DNA of 64,000 nucleotides from Mycolicibacter sinensis (GTDB taxonomy: Bacteria > Actinomycetota > Actinomycetes > Mycobacteriales > Mycobacteriaceae), in the NCBI RefSeq assembly GCF_001667375.1, contig NZ_LZIN01000036.1, positions 17,428 through 81,427 of the forward strand. Direction: 5' to 3'. A program made the translations under genes and the position numbers. The notes below the pieces were generated by a model, which saw only the letters and a program-made list of their open reading frames with translations, was not told where the DNA came from and made no database searches. Shown one piece after another: positions 7,645 to 17,601 of this stretch; position 1 is the first letter of the stretch; each line of letters starts with the position of its first letter.

Positions 7645-8475
7645 GTGGCGGGTGTGTTGCTCCGCAATGCGCGTCGAGTACCGCGGGCGATTACCGCCGG
7701 GTTCGATCCTCAGTGGGCCGGTGTTGCTTCTCAGCCGATCCGCGCCCTCGGGGGGTTTTTCGCGATGGCGCTCGACACCCTGGTCCTGATGTTCAGGCGA
7801 CCGTTTGCCTGGCGGGAGTTGGTGCTGCAGACCTGGTTCGTCGCGCGGGTTTCGATCGTTCCGACACTGCTGTTGGCGGTCCCGTTCACCGTCATCACCA
7901 CCTTCATCATCAACATCCTGCTGATCGAACTCGGCGCGGCTGACTTTTCCGGTACCGGCGCCGCCGTGGGCGCCGTCACCCAGATCGGCCCGATGGCGAC
8001 TGTGTTGGTGATCTCCGGTGCGGCTGCCACCGCGATGTGTGCAGACCTCGGTGCCCGCACCATCCGTGAAGAGCTCGACGCCCTGCGGGTAATGGGAATC
8101 CAGCCGATTCAGGCGCTTGTGGTACCGCGCGTCATCGCGGCAACGGTTGTCGCACTGGCACTGTCCTCACTTGTGACCATGGTCGGCCTCGTCGGTGGCT
8201 TCGTGTTCTCGGTGTTCTTTCAGCATGTGACGCCGGGAGCCTTCGTTGCTGGGCTGACCTTGCTGACCGGGACAGTCGATGTGGTGATCTCCTTGGTGAA
8301 GGCGACGTTGTTCGGGCTGGCAGCCGGCCTGATTGCTTGCTACAAGGGGATTTCGGTCGGTGGGGGGCCGGCTGGTGTCGGCAACGCCGTCAACGAAACC
8401 GTCGTGTTCTCATTCGTCGCGCTGTTTGTCATCGATGTGATCGCGACCGCCGTCGGGGTCAAGGTCAAAGGATGA
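7645..8475 (+). CDS. yrbEA: YrbE-family ABC permease, Mce transporter subunit A
   Basis: This MlaE/YrbE-type inner-membrane permease of an Mce lipid importer has about five to six membrane segments. The family core is visible: ADLGARTIREELDALRVMG, the coupling segment that meets the MceG ATPase, and a C-terminal GGGPAGVGNAVNETVV. The GTG at 7645 has a strong GGGGGAAGGGGAAG stretch upstream and gives 276 residues; an ATG at 7591 in the same frame would add 18. It overlaps yrbEB by 4 nt and heads a ten-gene operon. The ATPase MceG is not in the window and is normally encoded elsewhere. Confidence 0.9.
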   Translation: MAGVLLRNARRVPRAITAGFDPQWAGVASQPIRALGGFFAMALDTLVLMFRRPFAWRELVLQTWFVARVSIVPTLLLAVPFTVITTFIINILLIELGAADFSGTGAAVGAVTQIGPMATVLVISGAAATAMCADLGARTIREELDALRVMGIQPIQALVVPRVIAATVVALALSSLVTMVGLVGGFVFSVFFQHVTPGAFVAGLTLLTGTVDVVISLVKATLFGLAAGLIACYKGISVGGGPAGVGNAVNETVVFSFVALFVIDVIATAVGVKVKG

Positions 8476-9326
8476 GCGCCAGTGTCGTGAGCCCGCTCTA
8501 CCCGCGGCTCTACCGCAGCTTTCGTCGATCGGTCGACGGATGGAACCGGCTCGGCGCCCAAGCGTATTTCTACAGCAAGACCGTGACATCGGTCGGTGAG
8601 GCGTTCGCGCACTACAGAACCGAGATTGTTCGACAGATCGCGCAGATGGGCCTCGGTGCCGGAGCGCTGCTCATGATCGGCGGCACGATCTCGATCGTGA
8701 GTCTGTTGACGCTGTCCGGGGGTGCACTGTTGGCGGTGCAGGGCTATGACCAGTTGGCCGATGTCGGCGTGGAGGCGCTCGCGGGGTTCACCTCAGCGTT
8801 TCTCAATACGAGGCTGATCGCGCCTTTGGTGGCCGGCGTCGGGTTAGCAGCCACCATCGGGGCAGGCGCGACCGCGCAGCTTGGAGCGATGCGAATCGCC
8901 GAAGAGATCGACGCGTTGGAAGTGATGGGCATCCGCTCGATCGCCTACCTCGCCTCCACTCGGTTGGTGGCCGGTGTCATCGTCGTAATACCCCTCTATT
9001 GCGTCGCGGTGTTGGCATCGTTTTGGGCTACTCGGGTGGGAACCACGGTGTACTACGGGCAGGCCAGCGGGGTGTATGACCACTACTTCAATACGTTTTT
9101 GAACCCCACGGATCTGATCTGGTCGTTCCTCGAGGCGATCATGGCGGCGATCGTCGTGATGTTGATTCACACCTACTATGGCTTCACGGCTCGTGGCGGT
9201 CCGGCCGGAGTCGGTGAAGCAGTGGGGCGTTCGGTGCGCGCCTCGCTGATCGTGGTGGTATCGGTGACTGTGTTAGGCACCTTGGCCATCTACGGCCAAT
9301 CCGGCAACTTCAATCTGTCGGGTTAG
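8472..9326 (+). CDS. yrbEB: YrbE-family ABC permease, Mce transporter subunit B
   Basis: This 284-residue protein is the second MlaE-type permease, pairing with the product of the preceding gene. It carries the equivalent cytoplasmic coupling motif (AMRIAEEIDALEVMG) and the C-terminal ARGGPAGVGEAVG segment, with five to six hydrophobic helices. ATG 8472 overlaps the yrbEA stop by 4 nt. mceA starts 4 nt after its stop codon. Confidence 0.9.
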   Translation: MSASVVSPLYPRLYRSFRRSVDGWNRLGAQAYFYSKTVTSVGEAFAHYRTEIVRQIAQMGLGAGALLMIGGTISIVSLLTLSGGALLAVQGYDQLADVGVEALAGFTSAFLNTRLIAPLVAGVGLAATIGAGATAQLGAMRIAEEIDALEVMGIRSIAYLASTRLVAGVIVVIPLYCVAVLASFWATRVGTTVYYGQASGVYDHYFNTFLNPTDLIWSFLEAIMAAIVVMLIHTYYGFTARGGPAGVGEAVGRSVRASLIVVVSVTVLGTLAIYGQSGNFNLSG

Positions 9327-9330
9327 CGAC

Positions 9331-10734
9331 ATGTCAGACGAAACTGGAATACGGGTAACCCACCCAGGGTGGTGGACGTCGGGCCTGATCGTCGTCGTCA
9401 TCATCGGGCTGTATATGTCGATGGCCCTGTTCTCCCGGTCCTTCACGAGCACCATTCCAGTGACGGTGAGTGCCGACCGGGCCGGACTGGTGATGGAACC
9501 CGGCGGGAAGGTCAAATTACGCGGCGTCCAGGTCGGCCGGGTCGAGTCAGTCAGCGTCGGGAAAGAATCGGTGACCCTGAAACTGCACCTCAACCGCGAC
9601 CAACTCAAGCAAATCCCGGCCAATGTGGAAGCGCGGATTCGGGCCACCACCGCGTTCGGGGCCAAGTACGTCGATCTCGTCTACCCTGATTCGCCCAGCC
9701 CGAAGCGGCTGGCCGCGGGCGCGATGGTGCCCACCCGTGATGTGGCGACCGAGGTGGACAACGTCTTCCAGAACCTGATGGATGTGCTGCATCAGATCGA
9801 CCCGGCCAAGTTGAATGCCGTATTAACCGCAGTGGCTGATGGTGTGCGCGGACAGGGGAGCCGAATCGGCGAAGCGACCACCGCCACCAACGAGATTCTG
9901 GTGGCGCTGAATACACGGCATCCGACCATCAGTCGGGACTGGCGCGCGCTGAAGGAGTTCAGTGACACCTACAGCTCCGCTGCAGCGGACATCACGTCGA
10001 TCATGGACGCGGCCAGCACGACAAGCGCCACAGTGATCGATCACGCCGGCGAACTGAATACGTTACTGCTCAGCACAATCGGGCTCTCTAGCAGCGGGGT
10101 CAGCTTGCTCGAACCGAGCCAGGACAACCTTGTTCGGGCAGTCAATGCCCTGAAACCGACGACCGATCTGCTGATGAAGTACAACCCGGTCTACACATGT
10201 ACGCTCGTCGGCGCACAGTTCTATGTCGAGCGTTCCGGCTACTACATGGCTGGAGGCAACGGCAGGTCAGCGGTATTGGACGACGGCCTTCTGTTCGGGA
10301 AGGACCCGTACCGTTATCCCGATAACCTGCCGATCATCGCGGCCAAGGGCGGTCCCGGCGGCGAACCCGGTTGCGGGAAGTTGCCTCTCGTGGACGACAA
10401 CTTCCCCGTGCCCTATCTGGTGACCAACACCGGCTGGGGCACTGGCATCGATGTACGCCCCAACCCCGGGGTGGGCGTGCCGGGCTGGGTCGATTTCTTC
10501 CCCTACACCCGCGCAGTACCGGAAGAACCGACCGTGCGCTATCCGGGGCCGCCGGCTCCCGGACCGCCCAACTCGCCACCCTATGGAGCCCCGCTGTACA
10601 CGCCAGACGGCACCCCGGCCTATCCAGCCGCACCTGGAACACCGATCTACGAAGGGATATTCGGTACGCCGCTGTGGCCCGATGAGCCGTCCCAACCGAG
10701 TGAGCCGGCACCGCCGCTCCGACCAAGCCAGTGA
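9331..10734 (+). CDS. mceA: MceA: Mce-family periplasmic lipid-transfer subunit
   Basis: This 467-residue protein has one N-terminal membrane anchor (about residues 14-32), then the MCE/MlaD domain (about 40-120, with GGKVKLRGVQVGRVESV), a long helical region that forms the transfer tunnel, and a proline-rich C-terminal tail of about 70 residues. Six such subunits (A-F) make the Mce hexamer that moves lipids from the outer envelope to the YrbE permease. Two cysteines (YTCTL, EPGCGKL) occur in the post-helical domain. It overlaps mceB by 4 nt (GTGA). Confidence 0.9.
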   Translation: MSDETGIRVTHPGWWTSGLIVVVIIGLYMSMALFSRSFTSTIPVTVSADRAGLVMEPGGKVKLRGVQVGRVESVSVGKESVTLKLHLNRDQLKQIPANVEARIRATTAFGAKYVDLVYPDSPSPKRLAAGAMVPTRDVATEVDNVFQNLMDVLHQIDPAKLNAVLTAVADGVRGQGSRIGEATTATNEILVALNTRHPTISRDWRALKEFSDTYSSAAADITSIMDAASTTSATVIDHAGELNTLLLSTIGLSSSGVSLLEPSQDNLVRAVNALKPTTDLLMKYNPVYTCTLVGAQFYVERSGYYMAGGNGRSAVLDDGLLFGKDPYRYPDNLPIIAAKGGPGGEPGCGKLPLVDDNFPVPYLVTNTGWGTGIDVRPNPGVGVPGWVDFFPYTRAVPEEPTVRYPGPPAPGPPNSPPYGAPLYTPDGTPAYPAAPGTPIYEGIFGTPLWPDEPSQPSEPAPPLRPSQ

Positions 10735-11789
10735 CCGCTGAGCAGCAGAGGAACCACACCATGAAACAGGCTCTGGTAGGCGCCGGGTGGCGCCTTGTCG
10801 TTTTCATGGTCGTTTGCGCGCTTGGAATCGGCCTCCTGTTCATTACTTTCGGTGCTCTGCGCTTCCGGGCTGAAAATACGTATCAGGCGCTGTTCACCAA
10901 CGTGACGGGCCTGGCCAACGGCGATTTCGTCCGCATCGCCGGAGTCGAGGTCGGCAAGGTCAAGCGCATCACGGTCTTGCCGGACAGCGCTGTGGCGGTG
11001 GACTTCTCCGCCGACCTATCGGTCATGCTCACCGCAGGAACCAGGGCGGCGATCCGCTACGACAACCTGATCGGTGACCGCTACCTCGCGCTCGAGGAGG
11101 GCGCCGGGGAAGTCAAGCAACTCGTACCCGGCGACACCATCCCCGTCGACCGCACTCAACCCGCCCTGGATCTCGATGCGCTGATCGGCGGATTCCGTCC
11201 ACTGTTTCGCGCGCTTGACCCGGAGCAAGTCAACGCGCTCAGTAGCCAACTGATCGCCGCGCTGCAGGGGCAGGGAGCGACCATCGGATCGTTCTTCGCC
11301 CAGACCGCCGCGCTGACCAACACTCTTGCCGACCGTGATCAGCTGATCGGCCAAGTCATCACCAACCTGAGCACCACGCTGGGCTCGCTGGGCGACCAGA
11401 GCGGCCAGTTTGAAAAGGCAGTCGATTCGCTGTCGGAACTGGTGAAGACATTGTCAAATCGCAAGACTGACATCGCCAAAGCGGTCGCCGGCGGAGACGC
11501 GGCCGCCGGGTCGTTCGCCGACCTGCTCAGCCAGTCGCGTCAGCCGTTCGCCAAGACAGTCCACGAATCGGACCGCACAGCCACGAACGTGCTCGCTGAC
11601 CATGAGTACTTCGACAACTTCCTCAACACGTTGCCGATCCCCTATCAGGCGCTTGCCCGCCAGGCGCTCACCGGGGCGTACTTCAGCTTCTACTTGTGCG
11701 ACGTCGTACTGAAGCTCAACGGCAGAGGTGGTCAACCGCTGTACGCCAAGGTAGTCGGCCAGGACACCGGGCGGTGCGCGCCTAAATGA
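10731..11789 (+). CDS. mceB: MceB: Mce-family lipid-transfer subunit
   Basis: This 352-residue protein has an N-terminal anchor (WRLVVFMVVCALGIGLLF), an MCE domain with NGDFVRIAGVEVGKVKRI, and a helical tail without the proline-rich extension. The GTG at 10731 overlaps the mceA stop; an in-frame ATG at 10761, with AGAGGA eight bases upstream, is an equally plausible start and would remove ten residues. The end overlaps mceC by 4 nt. Its role is as the second subunit of the Mce hexamer. Confidence 0.9.
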   Translation: MTAEQQRNHTMKQALVGAGWRLVVFMVVCALGIGLLFITFGALRFRAENTYQALFTNVTGLANGDFVRIAGVEVGKVKRITVLPDSAVAVDFSADLSVMLTAGTRAAIRYDNLIGDRYLALEEGAGEVKQLVPGDTIPVDRTQPALDLDALIGGFRPLFRALDPEQVNALSSQLIAALQGQGATIGSFFAQTAALTNTLADRDQLIGQVITNLSTTLGSLGDQSGQFEKAVDSLSELVKTLSNRKTDIAKAVAGGDAAAGSFADLLSQSRQPFAKTVHESDRTATNVLADHEYFDNFLNTLPIPYQALARQALTGAYFSFYLCDVVLKLNGRGGQPLYAKVVGQDTGRCAPK

Positions 11790-13093
11790 AGCTCTTCAGT
11801 GAACGGAATCCGCTGGCTGTCGGAATGGTCGGCATCGTTGTGACGACTGGCGCGGTATTAGGCGCCCTTGGGTACGACAAGCTGCCGTTCATCGCCGGCG
11901 GGAATAGCTATTCGGCATACTTCGCCGAGGCCGGCGGGCTCGTCCCGGGGGCGGCCGTACACGCGTCGGGATACCAGGTCGGGAAGGTTTCCAGCACCGC
12001 GTTGGACGGCCCGCAAGTACTGGTGAAGTTCACCATCTCGAAAAATATCCACCTCGGGGCCGACACCGAGGCGGCGATCAAGACCAAGAACCTGCTGGGC
12101 TCGAAGATTCTCGAAGTGACCTCCCGCGGAGATGGTGAATTGAGCCAGCCAATACCGCTGCAGCGCACCACATCGCCCTACCAGTTGCCCGACGCCCTGG
12201 GCGATCTGGCCACTACCATCAGTGGCCTGGACACCGGGCAGGTCTCTGACGCGCTATCCACGCTGGCCCAGACGTTTCACGACACTCCGGCCGATCTGCG
12301 AGAAGCGGTCAACGGGGTCGCGCGGTTCTCGGAGGTGTTGAACCAGCGCGATGGTGAGCTGCGCAAGCTGCTGGCCAACGCCAACAAGTCAACCGCCGTC
12401 CTCGCGCAGCGAAGCGAACAGGTAGTGAGCCTGATCGCGGACAGCAACGCACTGCTGGCCCAACTGCGAACCGAGAGCATGGCTCTAGACCGCATCTCCA
12501 CTCATATTTCAGCGCTCTCTCGACAACTGTCGGCCTTCGTCGCCGAGAACCGCGCCGAACTCCGGCCCGCATTGGACAAGCTCAACGGGGTGTTGACGAT
12601 CGTCGACAATCGCAAGGAACGCGTGCAGAAGGCGCTGAAACCCCTCAATGCCTACGCGCTGTCGCTTGGTGAATCAGTATCTGCGGGGCCGTTTTTCAAC
12701 GCCTATATCGTCAACTTGATCCCCGGCCAGTTCCTGCAGCCCTACATCGATGTCGCGTTCGGCGACCTCGGCCTGGACCCCCACACCTTGCTGCCGTCTG
12801 ATCGCACGGATCCACCGACCGGTCAGCCGGGTACTCCGCCGCTGCCGATGCCGTTTCCGCGCACCGGCCGCGGCGGCGATCCGCCGATGTCGGTGTCGGA
12901 TGCGATCACGGGTAACCCGGGCGATCCGCGTTATCCGTACCGAGAGCCGTTGCCGCCGGGTGCGCCGGGTGGTCCGCCCCCTGGTCTGCCGATGCCCCTG
13001 CCGCCCGGTGATTCGGTACCACAGCCGACTCCGGCGCCGGCGTACGTGCCGGCCCCGGGTGAAGCGCCGACGTCGAACGGTGGACATCGATGA
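11786..13093 (+). CDS. mceC: MceC: Mce-family lipid-transfer subunit with Pro/Gly-rich tail
   Basis: This 435-residue protein has an N-terminal anchor (about residues 11-28) and an MCE domain containing GAAVHASGYQVGKVSS and KTKNLLGSKILEV, followed by a long coiled region. The C-terminal tail from about residue 330 is rich in proline and glycine. The tail could sit in the cell wall; MceC proteins of other operons also have one. It overlaps mceB and mceD by 4 nt each. Confidence 0.9.
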   Translation: MKLFSERNPLAVGMVGIVVTTGAVLGALGYDKLPFIAGGNSYSAYFAEAGGLVPGAAVHASGYQVGKVSSTALDGPQVLVKFTISKNIHLGADTEAAIKTKNLLGSKILEVTSRGDGELSQPIPLQRTTSPYQLPDALGDLATTISGLDTGQVSDALSTLAQTFHDTPADLREAVNGVARFSEVLNQRDGELRKLLANANKSTAVLAQRSEQVVSLIADSNALLAQLRTESMALDRISTHISALSRQLSAFVAENRAELRPALDKLNGVLTIVDNRKERVQKALKPLNAYALSLGESVSAGPFFNAYIVNLIPGQFLQPYIDVAFGDLGLDPHTLLPSDRTDPPTGQPGTPPLPMPFPRTGRGGDPPMSVSDAITGNPGDPRYPYREPLPPGAPGGPPPGLPMPLPPGDSVPQPTPAPAYVPAPGEAPTSNGGHR

Positions 13094-14385
13094 CGCGCCG
13101 TAACGCCAGAATCGGACTGGCCGCCGTCACTGCGCTGTGCTTGATCACCGGCCTGCTGGTGGCGGTACGCAGCATCGAGGAAGCCAACCGCGTCAACGTC
13201 GTGGGCTACTTCGAGAACAGCAACGGGATCTTCGTCGGCGACGATGTCCGCATCCTGGGCGTGACGGTCGGCAAGATTGACAAGATCGAGGCACAACCCA
13301 CCCGGGTCAAGATCTCGTTCTGGTTCGACGACAAGTACAAGGTGCCCGCCGACGCGAGCGCTGCGGTCTTGTCGCCATCTCTGGTGACACCGCGCACCAT
13401 CCAACTGACACCGGCCTACACCGGTGGCCCGACCTTGCCGGACGGCGCGGTGATCCCCGAGAATCGCACCGCAGTGCCGGTCGAATACGACGACTTGCGC
13501 GACCAGCTGCAGAAGCTCACCGAGATGCTGCAGCCGACCCGTCCGGGCGGCGTCAGCACGCTGGGCGAGTTCACCAATACCGCAGCGGACAACCTGCGCG
13601 GCCAGGGTGTGAATATCCGTGATGCTGTTATCGAGCTTTCCCAGGCGTTTTCCACCCTGGGAGACCATAGCGACGACATCTTCACATCGGTACGAAACGT
13701 GTCGACTTTGGTGTCGGCGCTACAAACCAGCACCGGCTCGATGCGACAGCTGAACCGCAACCTCGCAGCGGCCACTGCAGTACTGGCCAACGACCCCAAC
13801 GAGGTCGGCAACGCGCTCCGGGATCTGCACACCGCGATCGGCGACGTACGCGGCTTCATCGAGGACAATCGGGAGGCGTTGGGCACGGGGGTGGACCGGC
13901 TGTCCACAATCAGCCAGGCCGCCAACGACAGTGTTCCGGAAATCAAGCAGTTACTGCATATTGCGCCTAACGCATTCGCCAACTTCTCGAACATCTACCA
14001 GCCCGCTCAGAACGCGCTGACCGGTCAGCTGGTCATCAACAACTTCGCGGACCCGGTCGGCTTCATCTGCGGTGCGATCCAAGCGGCGTCAAGGCTCGGC
14101 GCCGACCAAGCGGCGAAACTGTGCGTGCAGTACATGGCGCCCATCGCCAAGAACCGGGCCTGGAACTTCGCCCCGATCGGAGAGAACCTCTTCGTCGGCG
14201 CGATGGCTCGCCCCAACGAGATCGACTACAGCGAAAACTGGATGCGCCCGGATTACATTCCGCCGCAAGCGCAACCACCTGTCGATACACCCAATCCGGC
14301 CGGGCATCCCGCGCCCGTCTCGGTTCCGGCCAATCCCGCGACCGGGTTGCCGGGAATGATGCTGCCGCCAGGGGGGGGATCGTGA
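13090..14385 (+). CDS. mceD: MceD: Mce-family lipid-transfer subunit
   Basis: This 431-residue protein has an N-terminal anchor (GLAAVTALCLITGLLVAV), an MCE domain with NGIFVGDDVRILGVTVGKID, and a long helical segment. Its C-terminal domain has two cysteines (FICGAIQ, AKLCVQYMAP), typical of MceD, before a proline-rich end. It starts with ATGA overlap on mceC and overlaps mceE by 4 nt (GTGA). Confidence 0.9.
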   Translation: MTRRNARIGLAAVTALCLITGLLVAVRSIEEANRVNVVGYFENSNGIFVGDDVRILGVTVGKIDKIEAQPTRVKISFWFDDKYKVPADASAAVLSPSLVTPRTIQLTPAYTGGPTLPDGAVIPENRTAVPVEYDDLRDQLQKLTEMLQPTRPGGVSTLGEFTNTAADNLRGQGVNIRDAVIELSQAFSTLGDHSDDIFTSVRNVSTLVSALQTSTGSMRQLNRNLAAATAVLANDPNEVGNALRDLHTAIGDVRGFIEDNREALGTGVDRLSTISQAANDSVPEIKQLLHIAPNAFANFSNIYQPAQNALTGQLVINNFADPVGFICGAIQAASRLGADQAAKLCVQYMAPIAKNRAWNFAPIGENLFVGAMARPNEIDYSENWMRPDYIPPQAQPPVDTPNPAGHPAPVSVPANPATGLPGMMLPPGGGS

Positions 14386-15521
14386 CGTGGACGTTGCGCC
14401 GCAGCGCTGCCGGCGCGGTGGTGGCACTCGCCGTTGCCGCGCTGCCCGGTTGTGGTGATTGGCACGGATTGAACTCGCTGCCGTTGCCGGGTACTGCCGG
14501 TCGTGGTCCCGGCGCGTATACCATTCAGGCGCAGCTACATGATGTGACGAACATCCAACAGAACTCCCGTGTCCGGATCGGCGATGTGACGGTCGGCAAC
14601 GTCACCAAGATCGAACGCCAGGGTTGGCATGCGCTGCTGACCATACGGCTCGACGGGGACGTCGAACTACCGGCCAACGTGATCGTCAAAGTGGGTCAGA
14701 CCAGCCTGCTGGGATCCCTGCACATCGAATTGGTGTCCCCCAAAGATGTGCCGTCTGAAGGTAGGCTGCACGATGGCGCCCTGATCCCGCTGGCCCGAGC
14801 CGGCGAGCAACCCACCACAGAGCAGACATTGGCGGCGGTGTCGCTGTTGCTCAACGGCGGTGGGGTCGGCCAGCTCCAAGACATCACCGAGGCGTTCAGC
14901 ACTGCCAACGCCGGGCGTGTGGAAGACCTGAAAAGCCTTATCCGGCAACTGGATATCTATATGGGTCAGGTCAGTAACCAGACCCCCGATATCATTGCGG
15001 CCACCGACAGCCTGAACAAGCTGGTCGGTCAGTTCGCGGATCAGAAGGACGTGATGGATCGGGCGCTGCGGGTCATCCCGGATGCGCTGAGGGTGCTCAA
15101 AGAGCAGCGAGTCACCCTCGGTGACGCACTAGGTCAGGTGGGCGAGTTCAGCTCCCTGGCTGCGGAATCGGTCAACCAGACCAAAGATGCCGTGGTTCAA
15201 GAACTCAGGAATTTGGGCCCCGTCTTCGAGTCGCTGGGCGACGCCGGGCCGTCGCTGACCCGCTCGCTGAGCCTGTTGGCCACGTTTCCATGGTCGAAAG
15301 AGACGCTCACCAACTGGGTACGGGGCGATTACGCCAACCTGACGGCGGTCATCGACTTGACGCTGAGCCGCCTCGACTCGTCATTTTTCACGGGCACCCG
15401 CTACGAAGGCAACCTCACCCAACTCGAGATGCAGTGGGGCCGCACGATCGGACAACTACCCAGCCCCTACACCGCCACAAACCCACTGACCGTTCCGTAC
15501 CACTTGGACCAAGGGTCATAG
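14382..15521 (+). CDS. mceE: MceE: Mce-family lipoprotein subunit
   Basis: This 379-residue subunit uses a lipoprotein signal instead of a plain anchor: the lipobox LPGC at residues 21-24 makes C24 the acylation site, as in the Lpr-type MceE proteins. The MCE domain contains NSRVRIGDVTVGNVTKIE and TSLLGSLHIEL. The start is the GTG at 14382 that overlaps the mceD stop; the open frame extends further upstream only as a shadow of mceD. Two nucleotides separate it from mceF. Confidence 0.9.
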   Translation: MTWTLRRSAAGAVVALAVAALPGCGDWHGLNSLPLPGTAGRGPGAYTIQAQLHDVTNIQQNSRVRIGDVTVGNVTKIERQGWHALLTIRLDGDVELPANVIVKVGQTSLLGSLHIELVSPKDVPSEGRLHDGALIPLARAGEQPTTEQTLAAVSLLLNGGGVGQLQDITEAFSTANAGRVEDLKSLIRQLDIYMGQVSNQTPDIIAATDSLNKLVGQFADQKDVMDRALRVIPDALRVLKEQRVTLGDALGQVGEFSSLAAESVNQTKDAVVQELRNLGPVFESLGDAGPSLTRSLSLLATFPWSKETLTNWVRGDYANLTAVIDLTLSRLDSSFFTGTRYEGNLTQLEMQWGRTIGQLPSPYTATNPLTVPYHLDQGS

Positions 15522-15523
15522 CC

Positions 15524-16969
15524 ATGGTGTTGAGCAGACGGATCAAGATCCAACTGATTATTTTCACGGTCATCACCCTGGTCGCCGGTGGAGTCATGGT
15601 CTTCGCCTACATGCAGCTGCCGAGGGTGCTGTTCGGGGTCGGGTATTACACCGTGCGGATGGAACTGCCCCAAGCCGGTGGGCTCTACCACAACGGAAAC
15701 GTTACCTTCCGGGGCGTTGAGGTGGGCCGTGTCAAGGGAGTCCACGTGACCGATACCGGCGTGGAGGCTGTGCTGTCGTTGCGGTCGGATTTGGCCATTC
15801 CGTCAGATCTGGATGCCCAGGTGCATAGCCAGACACCGATCGGGGAGCAGTTCGTGACCCTGTTGCCGCGTACCGCGGAGGCGAGGCCACTGCGAGGCGG
15901 TGACGTCATACCGCGGAGCCGTACCTCGGTGCCCCCTGACATCACCGAACTGCTGGATGCCACAAACCGTGGCCTGCAGGCGATTCCACACGACAATGTC
16001 AAAACGGTCATCGACGAGAGCTACACTGCCGTCGGTGGTCTTGGCCCGGAGATCTCCCGCATGGTCCGAGGTTCCACCAAGCTTGCCATTGATGCCCGCA
16101 AGAACCTCGATTCGTTGACCGCGCTGATCGACCAGTCTGCGCCGATAATGGATACCCAGATTGATACTGCGGATGCGATCCAGGCCTGGGCCGCTCACCT
16201 ACGCGCAATCACCGATCAGGTACGGACCGAAGACCACGCCGCAGTCGGTGTCTTGGAGCAGGGCGGCCCAGCAGCAGATGAGGCACGGAACCTGATTGAA
16301 CGGCTGAAACCGACGCTACCGATCGTGTTGGCCAATCTCGCCAGTGTCGCGCCGGTGGCCGTCGCCTACCACGACGGCATCGAACAGCTACTCGTGCTCC
16401 TGCCGCAGGGGGCTGCCATGATGCAGGCGATCTCGGTGGCGAACCGCAACGTCAAGGGCCTTGTCCACGGTAGCGGCTTCCTGGACTTCAACATCAACTT
16501 TGGCCTGCCGCCGCCCTGCACGACCGGCTACCTGCCGGCCCGTCAGATGCGGTCGGCGAATTTCGAGGACTACCCGGACCGGCCGGACGGCGACTTATAC
16601 TGCCGGATACCCCAGGATTCGCCGTGGTACGTGCGGGGTGCACGCAACATCCCGTGCGCGACGAAGCCGGGCAAGCGTGCTCCGACCGCGGCAATGTGTG
16701 AAAGCGACGAGGAGTACGTTCCGCTCAATGAGGGCTTTAACTGGAAGGGTGATCCGAACGCTACCTACACTGGCCAGGACATCCCGCAGTTGCGACCGGA
16801 TTCTCCGCCGGCCGGGCCAGGGTCGCCGATTGCAGCCACCGCATATGACCCCACCACCGGAACCTATATCGGTCCCGACGGACACGTGTACACCCAGTCC
16901 GACCTAGCCCAGTCCACCTTGCAGGAGCCGACATGGCAGACCATGATGATGCCCCCCGCGGGGAACTGA
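15524..16969 (+). CDS. mceF: MceF: Mce-family lipid-transfer subunit
   Basis: This 481-residue last subunit of the hexamer has an N-terminal anchor (about residues 11-29), an MCE domain (HNGNVTFRGVEVGRVKGV) and a helical tunnel region. The C-terminal cysteine-containing domain has the blocks PPCTTGYLPARQ, DLYCRIPQDSP and NIPCATKPGKRAPT that recur in MceF proteins. ATG 15524 is 2 nt after the mceE stop. Its 3' end overlaps the first Mce-associated gene by 37 nt. Confidence 0.9.
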   Translation: MVLSRRIKIQLIIFTVITLVAGGVMVFAYMQLPRVLFGVGYYTVRMELPQAGGLYHNGNVTFRGVEVGRVKGVHVTDTGVEAVLSLRSDLAIPSDLDAQVHSQTPIGEQFVTLLPRTAEARPLRGGDVIPRSRTSVPPDITELLDATNRGLQAIPHDNVKTVIDESYTAVGGLGPEISRMVRGSTKLAIDARKNLDSLTALIDQSAPIMDTQIDTADAIQAWAAHLRAITDQVRTEDHAAVGVLEQGGPAADEARNLIERLKPTLPIVLANLASVAPVAVAYHDGIEQLLVLLPQGAAMMQAISVANRNVKGLVHGSGFLDFNINFGLPPPCTTGYLPARQMRSANFEDYPDRPDGDLYCRIPQDSPWYVRGARNIPCATKPGKRAPTAAMCESDEEYVPLNEGFNWKGDPNATYTGQDIPQLRPDSPPAGPGSPIAATAYDPTTGTYIGPDGHVYTQSDLAQSTLQEPTWQTMMMPPAGN

Positions 16970-17601
16970 AAACCCCTCCCCCGTCCGACGGTGACACCGC
17001 CGTAGCACCTGAACACAGCGGGGAGGCGGGCGACGTGCCTGAGGTCGACGATCAAGCCGCCACCGAAGCGGTTGCTGGGGCCGACCACGTCGATGACGAG
17101 GTGGGTGGAGACGAACCGGGGCCGGAGACCCGGTCGGCAATGGCGCTCGGTGTGGTGGTGGTCCTGATATTGGCCGGGCTTGCCGGGGTGTTCGGGTTCG
17201 GTGCCTACGAGTCCGGCCAGTCTGAGCAGCAGGAGAAACTCTATTTGCAGGTAGCACGGCAGGGAGCATTGAACCTGACCACGATTGACCACGCCGACGT
17301 CGAAGCTGACATCCAGCGCATCCTGGGTTCGGCCACGGGCATTTTCTACGAGGACTTCCAGCAGCGGGCACCGGCATTCATCCAGGTCGTCAAGCAGGCT
17401 CAGTCAAAGACAGTAGGCACGATCACCGAGGCCGGTTTGGAGTCGGTGGCCGGTGCCTCGGCGCAGGCCCTGGTGGCGGTTTCGGTACAGACCTCGAATG
17501 CCGGGGCTGCTGAACAGCAACCTCGGAACTGGCGGATGCGGATCGAGGTCCAGAAGGTGGACGGCGCACTGAAGGTGTCGAATGTGGGGTTCGTGCCGTG
17601 A
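16933..17601 (+). CDS. Mce-associated membrane protein 1
   Basis: This 222-residue protein has an acidic, disordered N terminus (about 1-68), one membrane helix (ALGVVVVLILAGLAGVFGF) and an extracytoplasmic NTF2-like domain. This is the usual layout of Mas/Mam proteins coded behind mceF, which in M. tuberculosis stabilise Mce complexes (for example OmamA). ATG 16933 lies inside mceF. The end overlaps the next gene by 4 nt. Confidence 0.82.
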   Translation: MADHDDAPRGELKTPPPSDGDTAVAPEHSGEAGDVPEVDDQAATEAVAGADHVDDEVGGDEPGPETRSAMALGVVVVLILAGLAGVFGFGAYESGQSEQQEKLYLQVARQGALNLTTIDHADVEADIQRILGSATGIFYEDFQQRAPAFIQVVKQAQSKTVGTITEAGLESVAGASAQALVAVSVQTSNAGAAEQQPRNWRMRIEVQKVDGALKVSNVGFVP